A stretch of 64,000 nucleotides of DNA, taken from contig JNWL01000034.1 in assembly GCA_000716465.1 (NCBI GenBank), forward strand, positions 1-64,000, in the 5' to 3' direction. The stretch comes from Streptomyces bikiniensis (GTDB lineage: Bacteria > Actinomycetota > Actinomycetes > Streptomycetales > Streptomycetaceae). Below are positions 7,466 through 16,560 of the stretch, in pieces. The position numbers and the translations under genes were made by a program. The notes below the pieces were generated by a model that saw nothing but the letters and a program-made list of their open reading frames with translations, searched no databases and was not told the origin of the DNA. Numbering within the stretch: the stretch's first letter is position 1; each line of letters starts with the position of its first letter.

Positions 7466-8709
7466 CCGGGCGGGGCGGTCAGGTCGTTCTCCCGGAGCGT
7501 CTCCGTGTACGCCTCCAGGAGCCGCAGGTGGTACTCCAGCGGGGCGCCGTCCGGGTTCTCGCGGCCCAGCGGCGTCGTCGGCTCCGGGCACCAGGTGGTG
7601 AACCGGGGCGTGATCCCGCGCGACATGAAGAACCGCAGCCCCTCCCGCGTGGAGGCGATCGCCTCGTCCACGGTCAGGAAGCCCGAGGGGCGCGCCATCT
7701 CGACCCCGGCGACGAAGTTCGGGATGACGTTGCGCGGCCCGAAGACCTCCGCCGAGTCCAGGATGCGGCGGTGCCACTCGTCCCGGCCGATGTAGCGCTC
7801 CTTGCCGGGGCAGTACAGCTCGAACAGGCGCCGGTCCCACACCTCGTAGTTCGGGTGGTAGATCCGGATGCCGTAGTCGTGGAACCGCCGCACGTCCTCC
7901 TTGGGCAGGGCCTGCGCGACGACCTTGCCGATCCAGCGGCCCGGGAAGCGCTTCTCGATCGCCTGCGCGTACTGCCCGTAGAAGTCGGCCTCGTCCTTGC
8001 CGCCGACCTTCGAGGTGACGGCCCCGCCGGTCAGGGTGTACGCGGTCGAGGCGCGGGCCGTGTCGTGCCGGTCGATGATCTCCAGGGCCTCCAGGACCTC
8101 GTCCACCGGCTTCACCCCGGTGTACGGGCGGCCCGCCGCCTTGTGCTGGCGCCAGTTGTGGTTGATGTCGCAGTACTGGCACTCCTCCTTGGCGCCGAAG
8201 TACTGGCACACCCGGAAGACCGTCAGGTAGATCAGATAGCCCCACTGGATCGTCGGCGCCACCTCCATCACGGACTTGCCGTTCGACAGCGGGTGCCGGT
8301 AGTACTCCGGCATCGGCGGCAGGCCGACGTCCGCGATCCGCGCCCCGTCCAGGAACAGCGCGAGGGCCCCGTCGGCGTCCGGCGCGACCCGGTACGGCGA
8401 GGACGGGTTGACCCGCACCGACACCACCGTGCGGCGCAGCCCGTACGGGCCGCCGGTCAGCACGATCTCCTCCGGCGGGCGGTTCAGGGCCGCCTCCCCG
8501 AGCTCGGGCAGCGTCCGGTGGTCGAAGGAGAAGATGAAGTACGACTTCGGCTTCACCTCACCCCCTTCGTTGCCGGACAGGGCGGAGGGGTCGAAGGCGA
8601 CCCCTCCGCGCAGCAGGTCCTCCTTGAGCACGGCCTCCCGGGGGATCCCCGGGAAGCGCTCCATGAGGGACTCCACGACGGACGTACGGGTGGGTGCGAC
8701 GCTGGACAC
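7378..8709 (-). CDS. Radical-SAM protein with a spaced CX8CX2C cluster motif
   Basis: 443 aa from GTG 8707-8709, preceded by CGGAG at good spacing. Residues about 168-180 read CQYFGAKEECQYC, that is C-X8-C-X2-C, in the place where radical-SAM enzymes carry their [4Fe-4S] cysteines; the common form is CX3CX2C. Downstream come LTGGAVTSKVGGKDEADFYG, a GGE-like element for SAM binding, then IYHPNYEVWD and NFVAGVEM, as in the radical-SAM barrel. The substrate is unknown. The 121-aa gene lies 67 bases upstream on the same strand and may be co-transcribed. The 3' end overlaps btuD antisense. Confidence 0.75.
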   Translation of the reverse strand: MSSVAPTRTSVVESLMERFPGIPREAVLKEDLLRGGVAFDPSALSGNEGGEVKPKSYFIFSFDHRTLPELGEAALNRPPEEIVLTGGPYGLRRTVVSVRVNPSSPYRVAPDADGALALFLDGARIADVGLPPMPEYYRHPLSNGKSVMEVAPTIQWGYLIYLTVFRVCQYFGAKEECQYCDINHNWRQHKAAGRPYTGVKPVDEVLEALEIIDRHDTARASTAYTLTGGAVTSKVGGKDEADFYGQYAQAIEKRFPGRWIGKVVAQALPKEDVRRFHDYGIRIYHPNYEVWDRRLFELYCPGKERYIGRDEWHRRILDSAEVFGPRNVIPNFVAGVEMARPSGFLTVDEAIASTREGLRFFMSRGITPRFTTWCPEPTTPLGRENPDGAPLEYHLRLLEAYTETLRENDLTAPPGYGPAGPGRAVFSVSSFMDALAPEPGEGE

Positions 8710-8776
8710 AGGCGGATCTCCGGAGGTGAGGGGCTTGGTCTGTTCTTCGTCTTCGGCGGTCTGCGGCTGAGTGGGA

Positions 8777-9142
8777 CTAACCGACGAGGGCGTCGAGCCG
8801 TTCGATGATCCTGCGGAGTTCGCGGGCGCCGCGAGGCGACATCGCCCGGAGCACGCCGTCGAGCAGGGCACGGCCTTCGAGGGGGTCGCCGCAGCAGTAC
8901 CAGTGCACGTTGCCGAACTCGTCGTCGTGCCAGAGCTCGCGCTCGGGGCGGTGGACGTGGTCCTTCCACATGCGCAGTGCCGCGCTGGTGTCTCCCGGCT
9001 GGAGGTAGTTTCGCGTGCGTTCGAGGCGAACGATTTCGGACAGCGCTCGCGGTGAGAGGCGGTCGACGGCCGGCCTCGAGCGCCGTGAGTGCTGTCGGCC
9101 CGGGATGCCGGCCCGGATGCGTCCTGGCCGTCTACGCGGCAT
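8777..9142 (-). CDS. Conserved-looking 121-aa protein upstream of the radical-SAM gene
   Basis: ATG 9140-9142 has an AAAGG ribosome site five bases upstream. The first 30 residues are Arg-rich. The body (LSPRALSEIVRLERTRNYLQ, DTSAALRMWKDHV, WHDDEFGNVHWYCCGDPLEG, ARELRRIIERLDALVG) looks folded and helical, with an aromatic/Cys patch HWYCCGD. I do not recognise a named family. Spacing to the radical-SAM gene suggests an operon. Confidence 0.6.
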   Translation of the reverse strand: MPRRRPGRIRAGIPGRQHSRRSRPAVDRLSPRALSEIVRLERTRNYLQPGDTSAALRMWKDHVHRPERELWHDDEFGNVHWYCCGDPLEGRALLDGVLRAMSPRGARELRRIIERLDALVG

Positions 9143-9740
9143 GGACCTTTCGGTTGGTCATCATGCCGTACATGGTGCCACGAGCTCGGACGGCGCCTCG
9201 AACGGGTTCGCTCCTCCGGGTCTTCGCCGGACGTGGGGACCGCCTTCGTCCGGTCGTGTGCTCGGGCCGAGGAACACGCGCGACCGCGACGAAGGCGGTG
9301 GCGGCCGCCGTGCCTGCGGAGTCGTCGGCGCGGGTGGTCGCGGTCGTGGCTCCCGCCCGTGTGCGGTTTCACCGGCTTCCGGCGCCGGGGTCCGCGGCGG
9401 GAGCGGACGGGCGGGACGCCTCGCGCGAGCGGTTCCGGGCGGGCCGGCGGCACTGCGTCCGGCACATGTTCCTGTAGGAGAGCGCCGCCGCACGCGGCTA
9501 CTGCGTGATCGAGTAGCCCCGCCGGACGAATGCGTAGTGCCCCCGGCGGCCCGTGCCCGGGTGTCCTGCCGCCCGCGTCCCCGGCGAACGGACGCCGCGC
9601 ACCCCGGGACCGACGGGCCGGGACGCGGCGGGGCGGCTCACCCCCGTCGCCGTGGCTGCGCGGTACGGAACGGAGCGTCGCACCGCGCCCCCGCCGCCGG
9701 CAGCGGCCGAGGCGGTCGTGCCCGGGAGCGGGCGGGGCGG
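9143..9740. other. About 600 bases without a convincing gene
   Basis: This lies between the start of the 121-aa gene and the stop of the AfsR-like gene, both on the minus strand, so it should hold the promoter of the former and terminator of the latter. Open frames here are Arg/Pro/Ala-rich and lack ribosome sites. The one with an unusual end (61 aa, 9498-9683 minus, ending YAFVRRGYSITQ) is noted but not called. No clear hairpin or repeat was found. Confidence 0.6.
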
Positions 9741-12581
9741 TCAGGCGCGGGGGACGAGGTCCAGTTCGGCCAGCGCGGCCGCGGCGTCGGCGGCGTGGTC
9801 GGGGGAGGGGCTCTTGGCCAGCGCCCGGTTCAGGTGGCGGCGGGCGGCCTCCCGGTCGCCGCGCATCCGGGCGGCCAGTCCCAGACCGATCTCCGCGCGC
9901 ACCTCGCCCCGGCCGTAGGCCCGTTCGCCCGACACGGACAGCGCGCGTTCGTACAGCTCCGTCGCCTGCCGGGCACGGCCGGCCGCCAGGGCGGTCCTGC
10001 CGAGCCAGGTCAGGGTCTCGACGACCTCGGTCCACAGCCCGAGCTCCTCGGCGACCAACAGCCCCGCCCGGTGCAGCCGCTCGGCCCGGACCCGGTCCCC
10101 TTCGCGCTCGGCCGCCAGCGCCAGCGCCCGGGTGGCCCGCAACTGCCCCCAGCGGTCGCCCACCTCCTGGAACAGCGCGGCGCCCAGCTCCGCCCGGTCG
10201 TGGTCCCCGGCCGGGTCGTTGCCCGCCAGTTCCACCAGCGCCGCCGCCTCGCCCCAGCGGTCCCGGGCTGCCCGCGCGCCGGCCAGGCTCGCCCTCACCA
10301 ACCGCAGCCCCTCGGACCGGAGGCCCTGCCCGAGCAGGCCGGTGCCGACGAACCACTGCAACCGGGCGCGCAGCACCGGGTCGCCGATCCCTGACGCCGG
10401 GTCCTCGTCCGCCGCGACGGCCGGCTCCGCGTCCACCGAGGAGGTGCGCAGCTCGATGCCGGTCAGCCAGGCCCGCGCCGCCGGCCGAGCCCCCGCGTCG
10501 GCCCCGTCGTCGACGGCCAGTGCCGTCTGGAGCGACCTGCGGGCCTCGGTGAGCCGTCCCCGAAGGAACCAGTACCAGCTCAGCGCGTTCACCAGCCGCA
10601 CCGCGCACCCCGGGGCACCGCCGGCCGCGGCGAACTCCAGGGCGCGTCGCAGGTTCACGGTCTCCGCGTCCAGCCGCTCCAGGCAGCGGCGCTGCTCCGG
10701 GCCTCGCAGCAGCTCGCTCTCCCGCTCCGCCGCCTCGGTGTGCCGGCGCACGAAGCGAGCCCGGACGGCGGCCTCCTCCCCGGCCTCCGCCAGGCGCTCG
10801 CCGCAGTACGCGGCCACCGACTCCAGCAGGCGGAACCGATCTCCCTCCCGCACCACCAGCGAGCGGTCCACCAGCCGGGACAACAGGTCCGGCACCCGCT
10901 CCGGGCCGAGGTCCGCACCGGCGCAGACCGCCTCGGCGAACCGAAGGGTGCAGCCGTCCGCGTGCACGGCCAGCCGCCGCAGCACGGTCCGCTCGTCCGG
11001 GGAGAGCAGCTGCCAGCTCCAGTCGAGCATGCTGCGCAGCGTCTGCTGGCGCGCAGGGAGGCCCCGCACCCGGGCCGCCGGCGGGGTGAGCCGGTCCTCC
11101 AGGCAGGCGGCGAGCTCGTCAGGGCTCAGGGTCCGCAGCCGAGGCGCCATCAGTTCCAGCGCGAGCGGAATGCCGTCCAGGCGACGGCAGATGGCGGCCA
11201 CCGCCGCCGCGTTGCCCGCGTCGAGGGCGAAGCCGGGCGCCGCCGCGGCCGCCCGCTCCACGAACAGCTCGACGGCGCCGGACCGGGCCACCGCCTCCGC
11301 GTCGGCACGCTCCGGCAGTGCCAGCGGCGGCACCGGGTGCACCAGCTCGCCGGGGACGTCGAGGGCCTGCTGGCTGGTGACGAGCAGGTGCCCGGCGGGG
11401 ACCGCCGACAGCAGGGCCCCGGCGAGCACGGCCACCGGCTCGACCAGGTGCTCGCAGTTGTCCAGCAGGACCAGCAGCTCCTTGCCGGCAACCGCCCGGC
11501 ACAGCCAGCCCACCAGGTCGTCCAGGTCCGGCTCGGTCGCCGCGGTGTCGCACAGGCCCAGGGTCGTGATGACCCGCTCGGCGACGTCGTCGTGGTCCGC
11601 CGCGGCGCTCAGACCGGCCAGTTCCACCAGCCACACGCCGTCGGCGAACCGCTCGGACAGGTCGCGCGCCGCGGCGATCGCCAGCCGCGTCTTGCCCACG
11701 CCGCCCAGACCGGTGAGCGTGACCAGACGGGTCCTGGTGCCCGGGCTCAGCAGGGCGCGCACCCGCTCGACCGCCGAACGCCGGCCGATCAGCGGCGTCA
11801 GCGGCGTGGGGAGGTTGGTGCGACGGGACGGCGCCGCTGCGACCGGCGCGGCCAGCTCCGGTTCCTGACGCAGCATCGCCTCGTGCAGGGCGGAGACCTC
11901 CGGCCCGGGCGACACCCCCAGCTCCTCGACCAGCCGACGCCGCAGCTCCTGGAAACCGTGGAGCGCCTCGCCCTGCCGCCCGGCCCGGTACAGCGCGCGC
12001 ATGTGAGCCATCCGCAGCCGTTCGCGCAGCGGGTGCCGGGCCACCAGTTCGCCCAGCTCCGCCGCCAGCGCAGGGTGCTCGCCCAGCACCAGCCGCACCT
12101 CGGCCTGGTCCTCGACGACGCTCAGGCGCAGCTCCTCCAGCCGGGCGACCTCGGCGCGGACGAACAGCGACTCGGCGACGTCGGCGTAGGCCGGGCCCCG
12201 CCACAGCGCGAGCGCCTCGGCGAACAGGCCCGCCCGTGCCGAGGGCTCGCGGCGCCCGCGGGCCCGCTCGACCAGCTCCTGGAAGCGGGCCGCGTCCAGC
12301 GCGCCGTCGGGCATCACGAGCCGGTAGCCGGCGGGCTCCCGGACCACCCGCTCCCTGCCCAGCACCCGGCGGAGCTGGGAGACCTTGGTCTGCAGGGTGT
12401 TGGCCGAGCCGCCGGGCGGATTGCCCGCCCACAGGTCGTCGATCAGGCGGTCGGCCGGCACCGGCCCCCCGCCGTGCACCAACAGGTCCGCCAGCAGGGC
12501 GCGCACCTTGGCCTCGGGAACCTTGACCGGCCGCCCCTCGGCGTCCCAGACGGCCAGCGGGCCGAGCACCCCGTAACGCAT
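9741..12581 (-). CDS. AfsR-like regulator: OmpR-type DNA-binding/BTAD + NB-ARC ATPase + TPR
   Basis: 946 aa from ATG 12579-12581. Residues 1-95 form the winged-helix domain (MRYGVLGPLAVWDAEGRPVK; NTLQTKVSQLRRVLG). Residues 97-245 form the bacterial transcriptional activation domain. Then comes an NB-ARC type ATPase with Walker A GLGGVGKTR (291-299), a Walker B-like LLVLLDNCEH, and a TPR-rich C-terminal half. This is the AfsR architecture, which activates specialised metabolism or transporter genes. It is divergent from the MFS pump with about 95 bases between, so the pump is the likely target. No biosynthetic genes adjoin it. Confidence 0.85.
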   Translation of the reverse strand: MRYGVLGPLAVWDAEGRPVKVPEAKVRALLADLLVHGGGPVPADRLIDDLWAGNPPGGSANTLQTKVSQLRRVLGRERVVREPAGYRLVMPDGALDAARFQELVERARGRREPSARAGLFAEALALWRGPAYADVAESLFVRAEVARLEELRLSVVEDQAEVRLVLGEHPALAAELGELVARHPLRERLRMAHMRALYRAGRQGEALHGFQELRRRLVEELGVSPGPEVSALHEAMLRQEPELAAPVAAAPSRRTNLPTPLTPLIGRRSAVERVRALLSPGTRTRLVTLTGLGGVGKTRLAIAAARDLSERFADGVWLVELAGLSAAADHDDVAERVITTLGLCDTAATEPDLDDLVGWLCRAVAGKELLVLLDNCEHLVEPVAVLAGALLSAVPAGHLLVTSQQALDVPGELVHPVPPLALPERADAEAVARSGAVELFVERAAAAAPGFALDAGNAAAVAAICRRLDGIPLALELMAPRLRTLSPDELAACLEDRLTPPAARVRGLPARQQTLRSMLDWSWQLLSPDERTVLRRLAVHADGCTLRFAEAVCAGADLGPERVPDLLSRLVDRSLVVREGDRFRLLESVAAYCGERLAEAGEEAAVRARFVRRHTEAAERESELLRGPEQRRCLERLDAETVNLRRALEFAAAGGAPGCAVRLVNALSWYWFLRGRLTEARRSLQTALAVDDGADAGARPAARAWLTGIELRTSSVDAEPAVAADEDPASGIGDPVLRARLQWFVGTGLLGQGLRSEGLRLVRASLAGARAARDRWGEAAALVELAGNDPAGDHDRAELGAALFQEVGDRWGQLRATRALALAAEREGDRVRAERLHRAGLLVAEELGLWTEVVETLTWLGRTALAAGRARQATELYERALSVSGERAYGRGEVRAEIGLGLAARMRGDREAARRHLNRALAKSPSPDHAADAAAALAELDLVPRA

Positions 12582-12677
12582 GCCCGCAGTGTATCTCCGG
12601 GCGACCCTCAGGAAATCGTGCGTGACCGTCTGCATCGTGGCCCCGAACGTTCTCGGACGGAGACCATGGGGAGTTCC
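12582..12677. promoter_or_regulatory. Shared divergent promoter of the AfsR-like gene and the MFS pump
   Basis: About 95 bases separate the two starts. This must hold both promoters and any SARP direct repeats. I see no clear heptameric direct repeats by eye. Confidence 0.4.
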
Positions 12678-14243
12678 ATGAGCACAACAACCGCAGGCGG
12701 GGCCGGGGCCCGGGAATGGGGAGGACTGGCGGTCCTGTCGTTGCCCACCGTGCTGCTGGGCCTGGACGTCACCGTGCTGTACCTCGCCCTTCCCTCCCTG
12801 GCGGAGGACCTGCGCCCGAGCGGCACCGAAGAGCTGTGGATCATGGACGCCTACGGCTTCCTGATCGCCGGCTTCCTGATCACCATGGGCACCCTGGGCG
12901 ACCGCATCGGCCGGCGCAGGCTGCTGCTGCTGGGGGCGGCCGCCTTCGGAGTCGTCTCCGTGCTGGCCGCCTACTCCACCAGCGCCGAGATGCTCATCGC
13001 CGCCCGCGCGGCCCTCGGGATCGCCGGCGCCACCCTCATGCCGTCCACCCTGGCGCTGATCAGCAACATGTTCTCCGACGAGCGCCAGCGCTCGCTGGCC
13101 ATCGGCGTCTGGGCCACGAGCTTCGCGCTCGGCATGGCACTCGGCCCGGTGGTCGGCGGCGCGATGCTCGACCACTTCTGGTGGGGTTCGGCGTTCCTCC
13201 TCGCGGTCCCGGTCGCCGTCGTGCTGCTGGTGGCCGCGCCCCTGCTGATCCCCGAGTACCGGGCGCCGCACAGCGGCCGCTTCGACCTGCTCAGCGTCGT
13301 GCTGTCGTTGGTCGCGATCCTGCCGGTGATCTACGCGGTGAAGCAGTTCGCCAAGGACGGCCTGGACCTCGCCACTGTCGCCGCCACGGTGGTCGGCGTG
13401 GTGTTCGCGGTGGTGTTCGTCAAGCGCCAGGGCAAGCTGGCGAGCCCGCTGCTGGACATGCGCCTGTTCACCGACCGGACCTTCAGCGCCGCGCTGAGCG
13501 TCCTGCTGGTCGGCCTGGTGGGCGTCGGCGGCTCCATGCTGCTGATCACCCAGCAGCTCCAGCTCGTCGAGGGGCTGCCGCCTGTCGAGGCGGGGCTGTG
13601 GATGGGCCCGCCCGCGATGCTGATGTTCCTCGCGGCGATCGGAGCTCCGCTGGTGTCGCGCCGGGTGCCGCCGGGGATCGTGGTGGCCGCCACGCTGACG
13701 CTGTCCACGGTGGGGTACGTGCTGCTCACCCAGGTCGACGCCGGGGACGGCGTGGCCCTGATGGTGATCGGCTTCGGCCTCGTCTACCTCGGACTGGGGG
13801 CGATCGCCGCCCTGGGCACGGACCTGGTGGTCGGGGCCGCGCCGCCGGAGAAGGCCGGCTCGGCCTCGGCCATGTCGGAGACCGTCCAGGAGCTGGGCCT
13901 CGCCCTGGGCGTGGCGATCCTGGGCAGCCTGGCCACCGCCGTCTACCGCAACCGCATCGACGGCGAGATCCCCGCCGGTACGCCCTCGGACGTCGCCGAG
14001 CCCGCCGGCGACAGCCTGGCCGGCGCGGCGTCGTCGGCCCAGCGGATGCCCGAGGGGTGGTTCGAGGCGGCCAAGGAGGCGGCCACCTCCGGTCTGAACA
14101 CCGCCATGCTGGTCGCCGCGGTGTGCACGCTGGTGCTGGCGCTGCTCTCCGCCGTCGTCCTGCGGCACGTCGGGGTCATCGGCGGCCAGGAGCCGGACGC
14201 CGGGGAGAGCGTCCCGGCGGAACGTGCCGGGTCACAGGTGTGA
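12678..14243 (+). CDS. DHA2-family MFS drug exporter (EmrB/QacA type, 14 TM)
   Basis: 521 aa from ATG 12678, preferred over ATG 12666 because GGGGAG (12668-12673) sits five bases before it. Landmarks: TVLLGLDVTVLYLALPSLAE at TM1 and the loop motif GTLGDRIGRRRLLLLGAAAF. The TM5 region FALGMALGPVVGGAMLDHFW carries the antiporter motif C. About 14 hydrophobic helices fit proton-driven drug efflux. The divergent AfsR-like gene is the likely regulator. The convergent gene 68 bases on is the damaged LysR fragment, perhaps the pump's former regulator. Confidence 0.88.
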   Translation: MSTTTAGGAGAREWGGLAVLSLPTVLLGLDVTVLYLALPSLAEDLRPSGTEELWIMDAYGFLIAGFLITMGTLGDRIGRRRLLLLGAAAFGVVSVLAAYSTSAEMLIAARAALGIAGATLMPSTLALISNMFSDERQRSLAIGVWATSFALGMALGPVVGGAMLDHFWWGSAFLLAVPVAVVLLVAAPLLIPEYRAPHSGRFDLLSVVLSLVAILPVIYAVKQFAKDGLDLATVAATVVGVVFAVVFVKRQGKLASPLLDMRLFTDRTFSAALSVLLVGLVGVGGSMLLITQQLQLVEGLPPVEAGLWMGPPAMLMFLAAIGAPLVSRRVPPGIVVAATLTLSTVGYVLLTQVDAGDGVALMVIGFGLVYLGLGAIAALGTDLVVGAAPPEKAGSASAMSETVQELGLALGVAILGSLATAVYRNRIDGEIPAGTPSDVAEPAGDSLAGAASSAQRMPEGWFEAAKEAATSGLNTAMLVAAVCTLVLALLSAVVLRHVGVIGGQEPDAGESVPAERAGSQV

Positions 14244-14268
14244 GCGTGCCGGAGCCACGCACCCCCCC

Positions 14269-14284
14269 CGCCCGGCGCCGGGCG
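14269..14284. terminator. Short GC palindrome between convergent genes
   Basis: CGCCCGGCGCCGGGCG is a perfect 16-base palindrome (6-bp stem, 4-base loop) 25 bases after the MFS stop. A weak bidirectional terminator candidate. Confidence 0.35.
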
Positions 14285-14311
14285 ACCGGTGCCGGTGCGG
14301 GGCGGCCCGGG

Positions 14312-14985
14312 TCACCCGGCGTCCTCCGCCACCACGTCCCGGGCCAGCCGGACGAAGGAGCGCAGCGCCGGATGCTGGTTGTTGGACGCCCAGACCAGGT
14401 ACACCGGCACCGGGGGCGCGTCCCGGAGGGGGAGGTACGTGATCTCGGAGTGCGGGTGCATCCACGCGGTGGAGGCCGGCGTCACCCCGAGGCCGACGCC
14501 TGCGGCGATGTACGTCTGCCAGTCGTCGAGGGTGTCGACCTCCACCGCGACGACGGGCCGCCTGCCGTCCTGCCAGAGGCGGAGACTGGTGGTGCCGGAG
14601 AAGGAGTTGATCACCAGGGCGTGGTCGGCCAGGTCCGCCAGCCGGACCTCGCCCACTGCGGTGAGCGGGTTGTCCGTCGCCACCGCCACCACTCGGGGCT
14701 CCATGACGAGCAGCTCCTCGTGCAGGTTCCGGCCCCGGGCGTGGGTGCGCATGATCGCCACGTCCGACAGCCCGCTGGTGAGCCCGCCGGCGGGGTCGTC
14801 CACCCGCCGCAGACGCACCTCGACGTCCGGGTGGACCTCCTGCCATCGGCGCAGGATCTCGCTGGTGTACACACCGACCGCCGACCAGGCGTGTCCGACG
14901 CGCAGGGCGCGCACCCTCTGCAGGTCCGAGCGCATGGCGTCGTCGAAGGCGGTGACGGCCGCGTCGGCCTTGGCGCAGAAGGTCT
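14312..14985 (-). pseudogene. LysR regulator fragment: ligand-binding domain without DNA-binding domain
   Basis: About 220 residues at the C-terminal end of a long fused frame are a LysR substrate-binding domain: RALRVGHAWSA, ILRRWQEVHPDVEVRLRRVD, LSDVAIMR, VVAVATDNPL, GLGVTPAS. The fragment begins with TFCAKADAAVTAFDDAMRSD, which in LysR proteins follows the winged helix (LTPAG-T-F). The winged helix itself is absent. Instead the frame runs straight into metE coding sequence at about 14980-14990 with no stop between. It could not act as a regulator. It probably derives from a regulator of the adjacent MFS gene or of a lost neighbour. Confidence 0.85.
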
Positions 14986-16075
14986 TGCCGGCCCGCAGGT
15001 CGGCGCGGGCGGTGCGCAGCTCGCCGGTCTGCGGGAAGGACCCGATGGTGGTGGTCGGGAGCAGCGGCAGGCCCAGGTGGGCGCGCTGGGCGGAGGCCCG
15101 CTCGGGGTACGGCTGCGAGCGGCGGGAGTCGGCCTCCGTCACGGCGGCGGTCCGGGCGCGCACCCGCGGGTTCCGGGTGAGGGGGGAGGTCGCGCGGGAG
15201 GCGACGGCGGCGAACCCGTCCAGGTTGGCCGCGGCCGGGCCGGTGAAGTCGAGCGCCAGGCCCTCGACCGGCGCCTTGGCCAGGACGGGCAGGGCGTCCC
15301 CGAGGCGGTCGAAGTACGAGGCGACGAGGAGCTTGGGCCGGTCGGTGAGCGCGCCGAGGTCGCGATAGGCACGGGCGGCGGCGTTCAGGTCGGCCGGGGT
15401 GCGGTCCTGGACGAGCGCGGGCTCGTCCAGCTGCACCCACGCGGCGCCGGCCGCCCGCAGGTCCGCGAGGACCTCCGCGTACACCGGCAGGAGCCGGTCG
15501 AGCAGGGGCAGCGGGTCGAAGTCGGCGGCCACGCCCGGCGCGGGCTTGGCGAGCAGCAGGTAGGTGACGGGTCCGACGAGGACCGGACGGGCCGCCGGCC
15601 CCAGAGCCAGGGCCAGGGCCTCCTTGAGCTCCGCGACCTGCTTGGAGGAGTCGGCCGAGAAGACCGTGTCCGGGCCCAGCTCCGGCACCAGGTAGTGGTA
15701 GTTGGTGTCGAACCACTTCGTCATCTCCAGCGGGGCGACGTCCTGCGTGCCGCGCGCCATCGCGAAGTAGCCGTCCAGGGCGTCCGCGGCGACCGCCTCC
15801 CGGTGCCGCGCGGGAATCGCGCCCACCATGACGCTGGTGTCCAGGACGTGGTCGTACTACGAGAAGTCGCCGGTCGGCACCTCGTGGACGCCGGCTCCGG
15901 CGAGCCGCCGCCAGTTCGCGCGGCGCAGTTCGGCGGCGGTGGACCGGAGGGAGTCGGCGGTGACGCGGCCCTTCCAGTAGCCCTCGATCGCCTTTTTCAG
16001 CTCCCGGTCACGGCCCTGGCGGGGGTAGCCGTACACGGTGGCCCGTGCTGCCGCGGCTGCGGACTTCGTGGTCAC
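14980..16075 (-). pseudogene. metE: Broken metE: cobalamin-independent methionine synthase remnant
   Basis: From GTG 16073-16075 (AAGGAG site) the frame reads as MetE: ATVYGYPRQGRDRELKKAIE, GYWKGRV, then VPTGDFS and an amber TAG at 15857-15859 where MetE has Tyr (GDFSYYDHVLD; TAC to TAG). Past the stop the same frame continues as MetE: MVGAIPARHREAVAADALDG, EMTKWFDTNYHYLVPELGPD, LVASYFDRLG. At about 15205 LDGFAAV jumps to SRATSPLTRNP, an in-frame loss of roughly 100 residues. After LPTTTIGSFPQTGELR and RADLRAG it fuses to the LysR fragment. The whole zinc-binding catalytic C-terminal half is gone. Non-functional as methionine synthase. Confidence 0.92.
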
Positions 16076-16254
16076 GGAGATCTCCTTCGCGAGATGAATC
16101 CCTGAGATCCCGGAGACGGGACGGGGGTGCGAAGGGGCGACGGACCGGACGGTCGCGAGCACGCGCGGCGGGGCGCGGTCGTCCGCCTGGTATGTGCGCC
16201 GACCCGCCCTCGAGGTCACCGGGATGTCCGCGCGCGGAATCGTCCGCGTGCGGG

Positions 16255-16430
16255 CAGCGGGCAGGTCTTCGGACTCGCGGGCGCGTCGTGTCGTGCACGA
16301 CTCCTACTGGCCGTCGCTTCCCAGACCCTTCCCGGGTCCAGTGCGTATGGCGGCGGTCGTTCCCGCTCACCGCTGCGGGGCAGCCCCGGATTCCCACCGG
16401 ATTCCCACCGGGTTCCCTCTTACGACGCGT
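16255..16430 (-). ncRNA. Cobalamin riboswitch upstream of the broken metE
   Basis: Read on the minus strand: AGAGGGAACCCGGTG, GGAATCCGGGGCTG, CCCCGCAGCGGTGAGCGGG, a GCACTGG segment, CCCGGGAAGG, and CGCGAGTCCGAAGACCTGCC. This is a complete-looking cobalamin aptamer about 180 bases before the metE start. In Streptomyces it lets cobalamin shut off the B12-independent enzyme. The aptamer appears intact though its gene is not; one motif (GGTGGGAATCC) is partly duplicated. Confidence 0.92.
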
Positions 16431-16560
16431 CCCGCCTGGCGGACGGGGCGAACCAGCTGCCCGGCCAGACTGTGGGGTCGATCGCCGGACGGGAGGAGTG
16501 CGTCTCGCCATGCGGACGCGGAGGTGAGACGGGCGGTTGCCGCCCGCGGAGCATCGCGAC

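Noticed and set aside
9498..9683. 61-aa minus-strand frame ending YAFVRRGYSITQ upstream of the radical-SAM pair, as a RiPP precursor
   Set aside because: No ribosome site, Arg/Pro-rich body, no leader-like motif and 350 bases from the next gene. Kept only as a possibility.
15857..15859. TAG in metE as pyrrolysine or a recoded sense codon
   Set aside because: Streptomyces has no known pyrrolysine system, no downstream recoding element was seen, and the gene has other fatal lesions.
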